Counted from the first letter of the stretch, positions 51,608 through 60,006 are shown. The stretch is 64,000 bases of DNA from JBBSBY01 sp038205805 (GCA_038205805.1 JBBRBO010000002.1:1-64000), one strand, 5' to 3'. The notes: generated by a model not told the origin, from the letters alone. Made by a program: numbers and translations.

Positions 51608-52144
51608 TTATTTCAGCTTGAAGGGATACCCGCAGCACACGAGGTAAGCCTCAGCCGCAGCAGCAGCCATCGTTTGATTGCATCTCCCCACGAGATCGCG
51701 ATAGAGGCGCACGGCGGGGTCAGCCGGCACGATCCCCCAGCCTACCTCATTCGATACCATGATTACGCCGCCCGGTAAGGGCCGGCAGGCGTCGAGAATC
51801 CCCTCGCATTCGTCGGCAATATCTTCCTCGGAGAGATATTCGCCTTTCGCAGATAAAGTATGGAATAGGTTATTGATCCACAATGTAAGGCAATCGACCA
51901 CTCGAAGCTGGTGCTCATATGTGCCGATCAGAGCGGCCGCGAGATACGTTTGCTCTTCTATTGTCACCCACTCATCGGGACTACGTTGGAACTGATGTTT
52001 ACGGATCCTCTCGGCCATTTCATCGTCAGTCACAGGACATGTGGCGATGAATGCCTTCGAGCCGGTGAACTCCCGCGCTTTCGTTAAGGCGAAATCGCTC
52101 TTGCCGCTTCTGCTGCCGCCCGTGATGAAGATAATATTCGCCAT
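51608..52144 (-). CDS. cobU: Adenosylcobinamide kinase / guanylyltransferase
   Basis: A 178-residue bifunctional enzyme. The P-loop FITGGSRSGKSDFAL is at the N-terminus, the guanylylated-His region is IRKHQFQRSPDEW, and VDCLTLWINNLF and SNEVGWGIVP are family motifs. It is the first gene behind the riboswitch and terminator, with AGGGGAC before the ATG. Confidence 0.95.
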   Translation of the reverse strand: MANIIFITGGSRSGKSDFALTKAREFTGSKAFIATCPVTDDEMAERIRKHQFQRSPDEWVTIEEQTYLAAALIGTYEHQLRVVDCLTLWINNLFHTLSAKGEYLSEEDIADECEGILDACRPLPGGVIMVSNEVGWGIVPADPAVRLYRDLVGRCNQTMAAAAAEAYLVCCGYPFKLK

Positions 52145-52249
52145 ACGTCCCCTGTGGATTATTTATGTGCCGGGAATGGTTGCCGGCCATTCGTTCCTGC
52201 GTTGCATTCACCAGACGCCGAGCCGTCGCCGCACTGGTTCACTGCGGAG

Positions 52250-52281
52250 AACAAAAAAACCCCCGGACTTTCGTCAGGGGG
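52250..52281 (-). terminator. Riboswitch-controlled terminator before cobU
   Basis: On the minus strand, CCCCCTGAC and GTCCGGGGG form a strong stem (one mismatch) with a GAAA-like loop, followed by TTTTTTTGTT. It lies between the cobalamin riboswitch and cobU, as expected for transcription attenuation. Confidence 0.85.
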
Positions 52282-52343
52282 ATGCCGTTTTTATCCCGTC
52301 AGGCGTACTCCTTATCCGCGAGGAGCCGTAGCAACTGCATGTG

Positions 52344-52498
52344 GGCAGGTCTTCTGGCTTTCGGCTCATCCTACGGCCGACCTTCCCATCGCTTGCGTGC
52401 GACAGTGGCTACTCGGCTTTCGTCACCGATTACAGCGGCGGGTCCGCAACGGATTTTAACCGTTTTCCCTTGTCCTTTTCGGACGTTTCCCACGGATT
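52344..52498 (-). promoter_or_regulatory. Cobalamin (B12) riboswitch
   Basis: Read on the minus strand, the conserved elements come in order: GGGAAAACGGTTAAAATCCG, GCGGACCCGCCGCTGTAA, GTGACGAAAGCCGAG, GCCACTG, TGGGAAGG and the closing B12 box GAAAGCCAGAAGACCTGCC. Adenosylcobalamin binding should favour the terminator that follows and shut off the 17 kb cobalamin operon. Confidence 0.93.
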
Positions 52499-52790
52499 AC
52501 GTATACAATTAAAGGAGTTGATAAGTCAATACCTAGAAAATGGATTCTTGTAGGTGAGCGGCAGCCCGGTGAACATAGACGCCACCATCCGCAGAGGAAC
52601 TTTCCGCTTCCTCGTTAGGCGGTCGAAGGAGGAGGGCGTCGGATGGGTAGTCTGGTTGCAGTCAAGACCGCAGGCGCCTCTCAAGTTCTCCGAGGCGGGC
52701 TGTTGTGATTCCGTGGAGTGTACGCGCATCGCCCGGGATGCCGGATAAAATGGCGCTAGGCCGCACCAGTAGGGATTTTACTTTTTTGGC

Positions 52791-52818
52791 TTGACAGGAT
52801 AATCAAGTACTATATCAT
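52791..52818 (+). promoter_or_regulatory. Sigma-70-type promoter upstream of selC region
   Basis: TTGACA (52791) and TATCAT (52813) are spaced by 16 bp in an AT-rich stretch. Transcription would start near 52825 and run toward a small frame and selC. Confidence 0.5.
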
Positions 52819-52959
52819 AGAAATTAGAGCTGATGGAATCTTTATTTTAGAAAAAAGCCAAAATATAGGCATTCAGTTATTCGAAGCAAACCGTGGTTAG
52901 CTACCGCGCATAGCCGAATGACTTCAAAAATGTCTTCGCTTTTTCTGAAAGGATTCAGA

Positions 52960-53094
52960 ATGCTAAAGGCGGTTTTATGTCCGGCGAAGCTTCAGAAGGG
53001 GAATCCGTATCTAGGCACTAACAGCAGAGCCCTCTCGCTTGCTGATCGTGTTGAGACCGAGGTCCTGAACGACTCGTCGGAGCATGTGAATTGA
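52960..53094 (+). CDS. Possible 44-residue protein, weak
   Basis: ATG 52960 follows AAAGGA at good spacing, and a frame of 44 codons is open to TGA 53092. The ribosome-binding site lies in the loop of a perfect hairpin (TTCTGAA-AGGA-TTCAGAA). It is behind a good promoter and ahead of selC. The product (starting MLKAVLCPAKLQKGNP) is like nothing I know. It may be chance. Confidence 0.25.
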   Translation: MLKAVLCPAKLQKGNPYLGTNSRALSLADRVETEVLNDSSEHVN

Positions 53095-53161
53095 ACGAAA
53101 TCGACTCATGTGTCGGTAAGTACTCTAGCAAAAGTTTATGGATCACGGTAAGATTATACTC

Positions 53162-53259
53162 GGAGGCGGAAGAGTTCTGGTGGGCTCCACGGTCTTCAAA
53201 ACCGTACGCAGGGCGCTAATCCCGCTCTGGGTGGGTTCGATTCCCATGCGCCTCCGCCA
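53162..53259 (+). tRNA. selC: Selenocysteine tRNA, anticodon UCA
   Basis: A 98 nt tRNA with acceptor GGAGGCG/CGCCTCC, discriminator G and encoded CCA (53257-53259). The anticodon arm is ACGGT-CTTCAAA-ACCGT with anticodon TCA at 53196-53198; the T arm has GGTTCGATTCC. A long variable arm (about 53205-53230) is typical of tRNA-Sec. It implies that the organism inserts selenocysteine at UGA; no selA, selB or selD is in the window. Confidence 0.92.
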
Positions 53260-53677
53260 GAGTAAGGAGTCAAACTGCATTTTGTATCATCACCTCGCAA
53301 TAAGCGCGCTTGAGGAAAGTTTACGTTCACGTGCGTTGCGGTAGATCATGTCAGTTGAGTCAACTATCATAGAAAAATGACTTAGTGGCCCCGGATAAAT
53401 GATTTACCTCGGATTTACATTGCAAATACGTTTCAAACAAACCGAAGTTATAGTGACCTCGTAGGGGCGGCCGGCGCTATAGCGCTCATGCAATCGGCAT
53501 ACACACTAACGGGAATGTCTGATCGACCGGACGTTCATGTTCAGGAATATTTTAGGGGCCGATTCACGATTTCGAGCGCACATGAGCATCAGACTATGGT
53601 TAAGACGCGTGATCATACGTCCATAACTCCTTCGCATCGAGCGTAGGAAGTCTTTGACAAATAGTAAGGAGCAACAA
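53260..53677. other. Intergenic stretch after selC
   Basis: 418 bp with no supportable gene, repeat or clear terminator; a frame at 53138-53344 merely overlaps the tRNA. Confidence 0.4.
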
Positions 53678-54082
53678 ATGATGGAATCTATGGATCAATG
53701 GACCAAGATGATGGAAAAGATGAGTGACCCCTGGAAGGCGATGATGACGAATATTCCTTCCCAGATGAAACCTGCCGTAAACGTTCAAGACGCATGGAGC
53801 GCTTGGTTCAATGCTGTTCAGTCCGGCTGTGAAATGAACGCGACCTGGTGGCGCACGTTCATGGATCAATCGGAAGACATGTTTTTCAAAACGCTGAAAG
53901 ACTCACCCATGCGTACGGACGCTCTCGAGCAGCAGATGCGCGATTTGTGGGCAGGCGCGAAGAAAGCGCAGCATACTCAGCAGGATGCCATTAAAGATCA
54001 GTTAGTGAAAACAGAAAACCTCGTGAAAGAGCAAACGGCCGCTCCGTCCGCTGGAACAGGCCAACCGAAGGCGCCTAAGTAG
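53678..54082 (+). CDS. Trp/Met-rich amphipathic helical protein A (phasin-like)
   Basis: A 134-residue helical protein. The N-terminal half is rich in Met and Trp (MDQWTKMMEKM, SDPWKAMM), the middle has TWWRTFMDQSEDMFF, and the C-terminus is Gln/Lys-rich. Composition and size suggest a phasin or PhaE-like protein that coats polyester granules or lipid surfaces, but no catalytic or PHA synthase gene is near. AAGGAG precedes ATG 53678. It is a tandem paralogue of the next gene (roughly two thirds identical over 115 residues by eye). Confidence 0.65.
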   Translation: MMESMDQWTKMMEKMSDPWKAMMTNIPSQMKPAVNVQDAWSAWFNAVQSGCEMNATWWRTFMDQSEDMFFKTLKDSPMRTDALEQQMRDLWAGAKKAQHTQQDAIKDQLVKTENLVKEQTAAPSAGTGQPKAPK

Positions 54083-54399
54083 ATCTTTTCTATGATACAT
54101 GTATTATAGAGGGTGATGCAAGCGTAGTACGTAATCTACGCATGTACACCTTTTTCTAAACAGGGTGTTTTAATCGCCGGAGCCGCTTAGCCTGGGCATT
54201 GAAGGCGAGCCCGCTTTGTTCTCCGGAAGGCGCAATTCATATACGTTGCAGCCTTATGCGGGGGTGTGCAACCTTTTCAGGCTGATTACCGACGCACTGA
54301 ATTACAATTCAGCAATCCGACGCAGGTAATGCATGCTCTGCGTCCCTATCTTCTTCGCACACTGCGTAGATATTCTTTTCGTAAAGTAAGGAGAAAATT
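54083..54399. other. Spacer between tandem paralogues
   Basis: 317 bp, unlike the region upstream of the first paralogue apart from the short AGTAAGGAG before each start. No gene or terminator is recognised. Confidence 0.35.
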
Positions 54400-54771
54400 A
54401 TGCAAGAAGCTATGGATCAATGGACTAAAATGATGGAAAAAATGTGGAGCCCGTGGAAATCCATGATGACCGATTCCCCTTGGTCTATGAAGCCGGACAT
54501 GAACTTCCAGGGCAAGTGGAGCAACTGGTTTAGCGCGCTTAAATCCGGCTATGAGATGAACCTAACCTGGTGGCGCACATTTATGGACCAATCGGAGCAA
54601 ATGTTCTTCAAAGCCTTCAAAGATTCGCCTATGCGTACGGACGCTATCGAGCAGCAAATGCGCGATTTATGGGCAACCGCGAAAAATGCGCAGCACACTC
54701 AGCAGGACACCGTCAAGGAACAGATCTCAAAAATGGAAAATCTTATGAAAGATAAAGAGGAAGGGAAATAA
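54400..54771 (+). CDS. Trp/Met-rich amphipathic helical protein B (phasin-like)
   Basis: A 123-residue paralogue of the preceding gene: MDQWTKMMEKM, TWWRTFMDQSEQMFF, DSPMRTDAIEQQMRDLWA and the Gln-rich end are shared, while the C-terminal Ala/Pro tail is replaced by a short Lys/Glu end. TAAGGAG precedes the ATG. It lies 112 bp before the RNase J gene. The conservation of the pair argues that both are expressed. Function as for the first copy is inferred only. Confidence 0.65.
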   Translation: MQEAMDQWTKMMEKMWSPWKSMMTDSPWSMKPDMNFQGKWSNWFSALKSGYEMNLTWWRTFMDQSEQMFFKAFKDSPMRTDAIEQQMRDLWATAKNAQHTQQDTVKEQISKMENLMKDKEEGK

Positions 54772-54883
54772 GAGGCGGCGCGCTTTAGCTTTTCGTCTGA
54801 GCTTTGGGATCCGGGGCTAGTGTTCCGCTCCCTTGTTTGTACCTAACGATCAGTGACGGCGCTCTCCATGCCCCGAAAACCTC

Positions 54884-56554
54884 ATGACCGATGAACAACC
54901 TTTGAAATTGCAAATACTGCCTCTTGGCGGCCTCGGTGAAATCGGCCTGAACATGATGGCTATCGCATACGGTAAAGATGCGATCATCATTGACGCCGGT
55001 GTAATGTTTCCAGACGAATCCATGCCTGGAGTGGACCTGGTAATCCCGGACATAGAACCCCTCTTGGAACTCGAGTGGAATGTGTTGGGGGTGGTGCTCA
55101 CTCATGGCCATGAAGATCACATTGGAGCGCTCCCCTATGTGCTGAGGCGTATTTCCGCTCCCGTTTACGCTACGCACTTCACCATGGGATTAATAGAGAA
55201 CAAGTTTGATGAGTTCGATCTGTTGGACTGGACCGAGAGGATCACCATCAATACGGACGACCCGGTGGACATCGGCCCGTTTCATCTGAATTTTTTCGCC
55301 ATGTGCCATTCCGTGGCCGACGGCGTAGGTTTGGCGATCTCCACCCCGCAGGGTCTGATTATCCATTCCGGGGATTTCAAAATTGACCCTACACCCATAG
55401 ACGGCCGTATTTGCGACCTCGAAAAAATAGCCGAATATGCGCGCAGCGGGACATTGCTACTCTTTTCGGATAGCACGAACGTCGAGCGCAAAGGGTCCAC
55501 ATCGTCGGAAAGTATGATCCGCCCGGAATTCGAGCGAATTTTTCAGGAATCGCGGGGTCGCATTCTTATAGCTACGTTCTCGTCGAATATTCACCGTATG
55601 CAGCAGGTCCTCAACGTGGCCGAGCAATTCGGACGCAAGGTCGCGCTGTTGGGTCGTTCCATGGCGGCCAACGCGAGAATAGCGGCTGAACGCGGTTTCC
55701 TGAACATACCACCGGGTCTTATCGTTGACATCAAAGATCTAGAACACTTACCCGACGAGCAGGTGACTGTATTGTCCACCGGGTCCCAGGGAGAGCCGAT
55801 GTCGGCGCTCTCTCTCATGGCCGGAGATCGCCACAAACACGTCAAGGTGAAACCGGGCGATGTGATGATCCTTTCTTCCCGTTTTATACCCGGTAACGAA
55901 AAAGCCATTCACCAGATAATCAACGAATTCGCGCGGCGCGGCGCCCGAGTCATTTACGATAAAGTCTCAGATGTGCACGTCTCCGGTCACGCCAGCGAGG
56001 ACGAACTGCGACGTCTCTTACAACTCGTACGTCCCAAGTGTTTCATACCAGTGCATGGAGAGTACCGGCATCTTCTCCGCCATGCGCAGCTTGCCGTAGA
56101 GGAAGGCGTGGCTCCGGAGAATACTTTCGTTGCCCTGGACGGAGACCTGATTGAGATTTCTGAGTCCGGTATTTCCATCTCGGAGCGTATTCCCACATGC
56201 CGGGTGTACGTCCATGGCAAAGGGGTAGGAGAAATCGGTTCGGACACCTTGCGTGACCGTCGATGTCTGGGTGAAGTGGGTATCGTTGTAGCGGCTTTGG
56301 CCGTCAACGCGGAAAAAGGAGAGTTGATTGCGGGACCGACGCTTACATCACGGGGTGTGACGTTCGAAGACATGGCCCCCGAGATTTTGAACGCAGCGAG
56401 CGATGCTGTGATGGAACGATTGCGACAATTAAAGCCGCAGACGGCGGAGGCGTGGGACGCGGCGCGAGATGAAGTTCGTTTGGCTATAAGACGTAAAGTT
56501 AACAAGCTCTTAGGGCGCAAACCCATAGTAGAGACGTTAATTCTTTGGACATGA
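54884..56554 (+). CDS. rnj: Ribonuclease J
   Basis: A 556-residue metallo-beta-lactamase/beta-CASP nuclease with endo- and 5'-3' exonuclease activity on RNA. The zinc motif HGHEDH is at 74-79 with GDFKID further on. The beta-CASP domain has the TFSSNIHR and STGSQGEP motifs, VSGHAS and PVHGEYRHL supply the later ligands, and a C-terminal domain of about 100 residues mediates oligomerisation. The length is typical. No ribosome-binding site is clear before ATG 54884. Confidence 0.95.
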   Translation: MTDEQPLKLQILPLGGLGEIGLNMMAIAYGKDAIIIDAGVMFPDESMPGVDLVIPDIEPLLELEWNVLGVVLTHGHEDHIGALPYVLRRISAPVYATHFTMGLIENKFDEFDLLDWTERITINTDDPVDIGPFHLNFFAMCHSVADGVGLAISTPQGLIIHSGDFKIDPTPIDGRICDLEKIAEYARSGTLLLFSDSTNVERKGSTSSESMIRPEFERIFQESRGRILIATFSSNIHRMQQVLNVAEQFGRKVALLGRSMAANARIAAERGFLNIPPGLIVDIKDLEHLPDEQVTVLSTGSQGEPMSALSLMAGDRHKHVKVKPGDVMILSSRFIPGNEKAIHQIINEFARRGARVIYDKVSDVHVSGHASEDELRRLLQLVRPKCFIPVHGEYRHLLRHAQLAVEEGVAPENTFVALDGDLIEISESGISISERIPTCRVYVHGKGVGEIGSDTLRDRRCLGEVGIVVAALAVNAEKGELIAGPTLTSRGVTFEDMAPEILNAASDAVMERLRQLKPQTAEAWDAARDEVRLAIRRKVNKLLGRKPIVETLILWT

Positions 56555-56726
56555 ACAATATCGCGCGAAATCGCGAAATTGCATCAATTATGAACGATTT
56601 TCCTTGCAATTCGCCACAGCTTAGTTTAGTTGAGATAAACATACAAAACGCACTTTTTTATAGGTCGTTTTAGGAGAGTTTTAGGAAAAGTTTTCGTCAC
56701 GGGACGGCCCTGTTAGGGGATTTTTC

Positions 56727-56756
56727 TTGACAACCCGAAACCGGGCATGCTACGTT
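56727..56756 (+). promoter_or_regulatory. Promoter for the Cys-rich secreted protein gene
   Basis: TTGACA (56727) and TACGTT (56751), 18 bp apart, about 65 bp before the ATG, in an AT-rich gap after RNase J. Confidence 0.45.
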
Positions 56757-56818
56757 GACTGAAAAATTGGGTCTAACAACTCTTGTATTGAGTATGCTTC
56801 ATTGAAGGAGGGTTTAGG

Positions 56819-57334
56819 ATGAAGAAGTCTTTGGTTATTTCGCTGGCTATAGCGGCAACGCTGGCCTTTGTGGGCGTAACGTTTGCAATGAATTGCGGGC
56901 TGCCCCCTGTTTGTGACGAGCTGTTCATCGGAAAATCCGCGAAGTGGCAAGGTAAATGGAAAAGCCCCATTCCCGGTAAATATACCGCGCCCCGCCTTGT
57001 TAAACCTAAATGCGGTCCCTGTTTCATGGCCCCCAGCTCACCTTATGCTAAGGGTCCGGTTCTGCAGAATCTCAAAGTGAACAAAACCGTCAACGTTATG
57101 AGAGACCTTTGCAAAGGTCAGGCAAAAGGCGCATGCGCCCTGGGTTGTGGCCCTTGCGCTCCTAAGGTGTCCTGGTCCGGTTCATGGAAGACCTCGGTTA
57201 TCTGCGGCAAGACCACCGTCGCAGTTGTGCTGCCCCCCGCCTACAGATGGTGTGGTGAGGACGGTTGCCCCGAGGGCGCCATCAACGTGACGTCCGTACC
57301 CAAACCGATCGCGCCGGCGGACTGCTGCTTCTAA
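56819..57334 (+). CDS. Cys-rich secreted protein, unknown
   Basis: A 171-residue protein with a clear signal peptide (MKKSLVISLAIAATLAFVGV, cleavage near TFA). The mature part is rich in Cys, Lys, Pro and Gly: about 15 cysteines, many in C-G-P-C, CALGCGPC and a final DCCF, so it may hold disulfides or metal. GAAGGAGGG stands before the ATG, its own promoter precedes it and a strong terminator follows, which points to high single-gene expression. No family is recognised. Confidence 0.7.
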   Translation: MKKSLVISLAIAATLAFVGVTFAMNCGLPPVCDELFIGKSAKWQGKWKSPIPGKYTAPRLVKPKCGPCFMAPSSPYAKGPVLQNLKVNKTVNVMRDLCKGQAKGACALGCGPCAPKVSWSGSWKTSVICGKTTVAVVLPPAYRWCGEDGCPEGAINVTSVPKPIAPADCCF

Positions 57335-57360
57335 ATAGCGCTGCCTAATACGGAGTTAGT

Positions 57361-57393
57361 AAATCCCGGCCGATGTATAATCGGTCGGGATTT
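57361..57393 (+). terminator. Rho-independent terminator after the Cys-rich protein gene
   Basis: AAATCCCGGCCGAT pairs with ATCGGTCGGGATTT (one G-T pair) around a 5 nt loop, followed by CTGTATTTC. It lies between convergent genes and could serve both. Confidence 0.8.
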
Positions 57394-57436
57394 CTGTATT
57401 TCAAATTACTCCACATGATCAGGATGGGCTACTTAT

Positions 57437-58444
57437 TCATTCCGTAGGACAGAACCCTCCGCACTCTTTGCATTCGATATGGACGGGTAGTTTGCCGGCG
57501 TACTTGCCCCCCAGTTCCAGCGTAGCTGTCTTGACTATATTTGCGCTCTTCTGTAACAAGGAACGCTCATTTGCCGACAAGGGGGGATCAAAGGTGCTGA
57601 TGATACCGGCCCCGCCCAAAAGTCTCGGTAGAGACACGGTCACGTCTTTCACGCCGGCCACATCAGGGGTCCGTGCGGAAAGTGTAAGAATCGTGCGGTT
57701 ATCGTTTAATATGACTTCTACGATATAGGCAACCGCGCTCCCTATGCCGTAATAGGTTGCTCCCTTGCCCTCAATGATCTTGTAGGCCGCCCTCCGGACA
57801 TTTTGGTCTATAACGCGCTTTGAATTCTCATCCAATTTGATACCGGATGCTCGGGAGAACTCGTCCAATCCCATGGGTCCTATGGAGACAAGTGACCACG
57901 TAAGCATTTCCGAATCACCATGTTCTCCCAGCACATACCCATGCACGTGTTGGGCGTCAATGCCGAAATAGCGCCCAAGAAGAGCCCTAAATCTCGCAGT
58001 ATCGAGGGTGGTGCCGGAGCCTAAGACTCTACAGGGCGGAACATCGAACTCCGAGGCCAAACCTGCGGCAAGATGCGTCATAATATCCACAGGGTTCGAG
58101 ACGATGAGGAGTATGCAGTCAGGCGCCGCTTTAAGGATGTTCGGGATTACCGCACCAAACACAGCGGCGTTCCGCGTCAGGAGCTGTAGCCGTGTTTCCC
58201 CCGGCTTTTGTCCCACTCCGGCTGCCACGACGACGACTCTACTGCCGGCAAGGTCTTGATAATCCCCGAATTTCACACGTGCTCTATGGGCAAAGGGTGT
58301 GGCGTGGAGAATGTCTTCCGACTCCGCCTCCGCTCGTAAGGTGTTTTTATCCACGAACATAATTTCCGTGCAGACGCCACGCATGACCATGGCATAAGCA
58401 GAAGTAGCTCCCACGAGGCCTGCGCCCACAACTCCAACCTTCAT
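57437..58444 (-). CDS. ldh: L-lactate dehydrogenase
   Basis: A 335-residue NAD-dependent 2-hydroxyacid dehydrogenase. VGVVGAGLVGAT binds NAD and an Asp follows at the end of strand 2. The specificity loop is GVGQKPGETR: Gln at residue 79 (the position that is Arg in malate dehydrogenase) with catalytic Arg later, so lactate/pyruvate rather than malate. The proton-relay His is in GEHGDSE. ATG 58444 has AAAGGAG upstream. The C-terminus carries an extra Cys-rich end (ECKECGGFCPTE) that ordinary LDHs lack. Confidence 0.9.
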   Translation of the reverse strand: MKVGVVGAGLVGATSAYAMVMRGVCTEIMFVDKNTLRAEAESEDILHATPFAHRARVKFGDYQDLAGSRVVVVAAGVGQKPGETRLQLLTRNAAVFGAVIPNILKAAPDCILLIVSNPVDIMTHLAAGLASEFDVPPCRVLGSGTTLDTARFRALLGRYFGIDAQHVHGYVLGEHGDSEMLTWSLVSIGPMGLDEFSRASGIKLDENSKRVIDQNVRRAAYKIIEGKGATYYGIGSAVAYIVEVILNDNRTILTLSARTPDVAGVKDVTVSLPRLLGGAGIISTFDPPLSANERSLLQKSANIVKTATLELGGKYAGKLPVHIECKECGGFCPTE

Positions 58445-58837
58445 GCTCTGCTCCTTTGTTGAGTAAGTTGTATCCAGCCGTGCTGTCCTGTTACGCAAAG
58501 TGGCTCTTTCACTCAGAAAATCGGCGCCTCACGCCGAGACTTTTTGGCCGCATGGTCAATCCAACCGGCTTTATACCCGCAATGCGACCTATGGCGCCTC
58601 CTAACAGCAGTCAAAGGCGGCAGAGAAGAGCCCCTTCAGACCGGCGATTTTCAAGGCGCACTCCTGATTCTGAGTCGTATAAGGGTCTTAGCCGCAAACA
58701 GACGAAAAAGTTCGAAAGGGCGAAGAGTAGACGGGATAATAAATGTTGAAGATCAGACTCGAACAAACGCATTCATGACCTTTCCAGATTCGAGTCAGGC
58801 AAACCGTCGGCGAAGCAACGGGGCGGTCTTGCCTATG
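58445..58837. other. Intergenic stretch upstream of ldh
   Basis: 393 bp with short rightward frames (58456, 58544) that lack ribosome-binding sites and family resemblance. No RNA or terminator is recognised. Confidence 0.35.
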
Positions 58838-59656
58838 TCATTTCCAGGTGATCTTTGGGCTGTTTCGTGGAGGAATTCGCCTGAAGGCATATCGCGGATA
58901 GCCCAGCATGAGGGCTCCGTAGACCGCATGATCCCTAGGGAGATCCAGTTTAGCTTGTAGTGGAGGAAATACCGCGGCTGCAGCTGTGAAATAACCTGCC
59001 CAGCAAGCGCCTAGGTCTGCGGCAAAAGCCGCAAGTTCGAGGTAGGTCAAGGAGATGGCACATGCGCTTTGACCCCCACGTGCATTGATGTTTACATGAG
59101 CGCACACGAGCGCGGGCGCCTTGCGCAAAACGCGATCTTCTTCCTTATCCAAAGCAGCGATAATCCGAGAAATTCCCATTGCGGAGCTCAACTCCGGCTG
59201 TTCTTCCTCGAGCGTTTTCATCCAATCCACAACTGAGCAAGCGAGATCGGCAATATCTGGACGAGAAGAGAATACCAGCCATTCCACCGCCTGTGCGTTA
59301 TGACCGCTCGGCGCATAAGACGCTACGGTTAGGAGCTCTTCGATGACTTCTGTGCTCACGGGCGTGGATTTGTACGCCCGAATGGAGCGCCGCGCCCGGA
59401 GAAACTCCTCAGCTTGCTGTCGCTGCATTTTCTGAGATCTCGGCGCACATGCTTCCGGCCGCAGGTAAGCGGTGGATAAAGCCGCTTCAGGGCATACTGC
59501 AACGCAGTGACCGCAATTGATGCATAACTGAGCTGCGTCGGGTGTTTCCACCGGAATTGCTTTCGCGTTAGTGCGCTGCAGCAGGCCCAATGGGCATTCG
59601 GCCACACATTCGCCGTCTCGCTTACATTTCGTCGGGTCTATGGTGATGAAGCTCAT
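58838..59656 (-). CDS. Ferredoxin-nitroreductase fusion protein
   Basis: A 272-residue protein. The N-terminal 70 residues hold two [4Fe-4S] motifs (CKRDGECVAECP and CINCGHCVAVCP); the rest is a nitroreductase-type FMN domain (RRSIRAYKSTPVS, SYAPSGHNAQAVEW, and the later ADLGACWAGYF). Such fused proteins take electrons from low-potential carriers for flavin-dependent reductions; the substrate is unknown. ATG 59656 with AGGAGAT upstream is preferred to 59731. Confidence 0.9.
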   Translation of the reverse strand: MSFITIDPTKCKRDGECVAECPLGLLQRTNAKAIPVETPDAAQLCINCGHCVAVCPEAALSTAYLRPEACAPRSQKMQRQQAEEFLRARRSIRAYKSTPVSTEVIEELLTVASYAPSGHNAQAVEWLVFSSRPDIADLACSVVDWMKTLEEEQPELSSAMGISRIIAALDKEEDRVLRKAPALVCAHVNINARGGQSACAISLTYLELAAFAADLGACWAGYFTAAAAVFPPLQAKLDLPRDHAVYGALMLGYPRYAFRRIPPRNSPKITWK

Positions 59657-59980
59657 TGCATATCTCCTGATAAGAAAGAAAAACGTGTGTCGGAAAAGCG
59701 ACGAGGTACGGAGCCGAAAAACGGCAAGCACAGATCTCTCTGGTGAACGGCACGGTTATGTGCAACTCAGAAAAGCGCCACTTCTCCGACTCGTCACACC
59801 AGGCTACCTGTGCGTAATGTGTTGTTCACCGATACCCAGCTCGGCGCAAGCAACCGTTTACCGGCAATAGTCTCACGGCAAGAATTCGCATAGGGCGCCC
59901 GGGAGAGAAGGTGAGTCTTTCCTCTGGGTTTCTTGAGGTTAAGTAACCGCCTCAAGCCACCTTAAAAGTCCCGAAAATAG
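59657..59980. other. Intergenic stretch
   Basis: About 320 bp between the nitroreductase start and the HU terminator. No gene or RNA could be recognised. Confidence 0.35.
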
Positions 59981-60006
59981 CAAAAAGGCGCAGGAAGTTG
60001 CGCCTT
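59981..60006 (-). terminator. Rho-independent terminator after hup
   Basis: On the minus strand AAGGCGCA and TGCGCCTT form a perfect 8 bp stem with a 6 nt loop, ending in TTTTTG. It lies about 90 bp past the HU stop codon. Confidence 0.8.

Noticed and set aside
53162..53259. An integrated island at selC
   Set aside because: selC is a common integration site, but no integrase gene or duplicated tRNA end is seen on either side.
53138..53344. 68-codon frame over the selC gene
   Set aside because: It runs through the tRNA structure and has no ribosome-binding site.
55987..56526. 179-codon leftward frame opposite RNase J
   Set aside because: Shadow frame, Ser/Arg-rich without family match.
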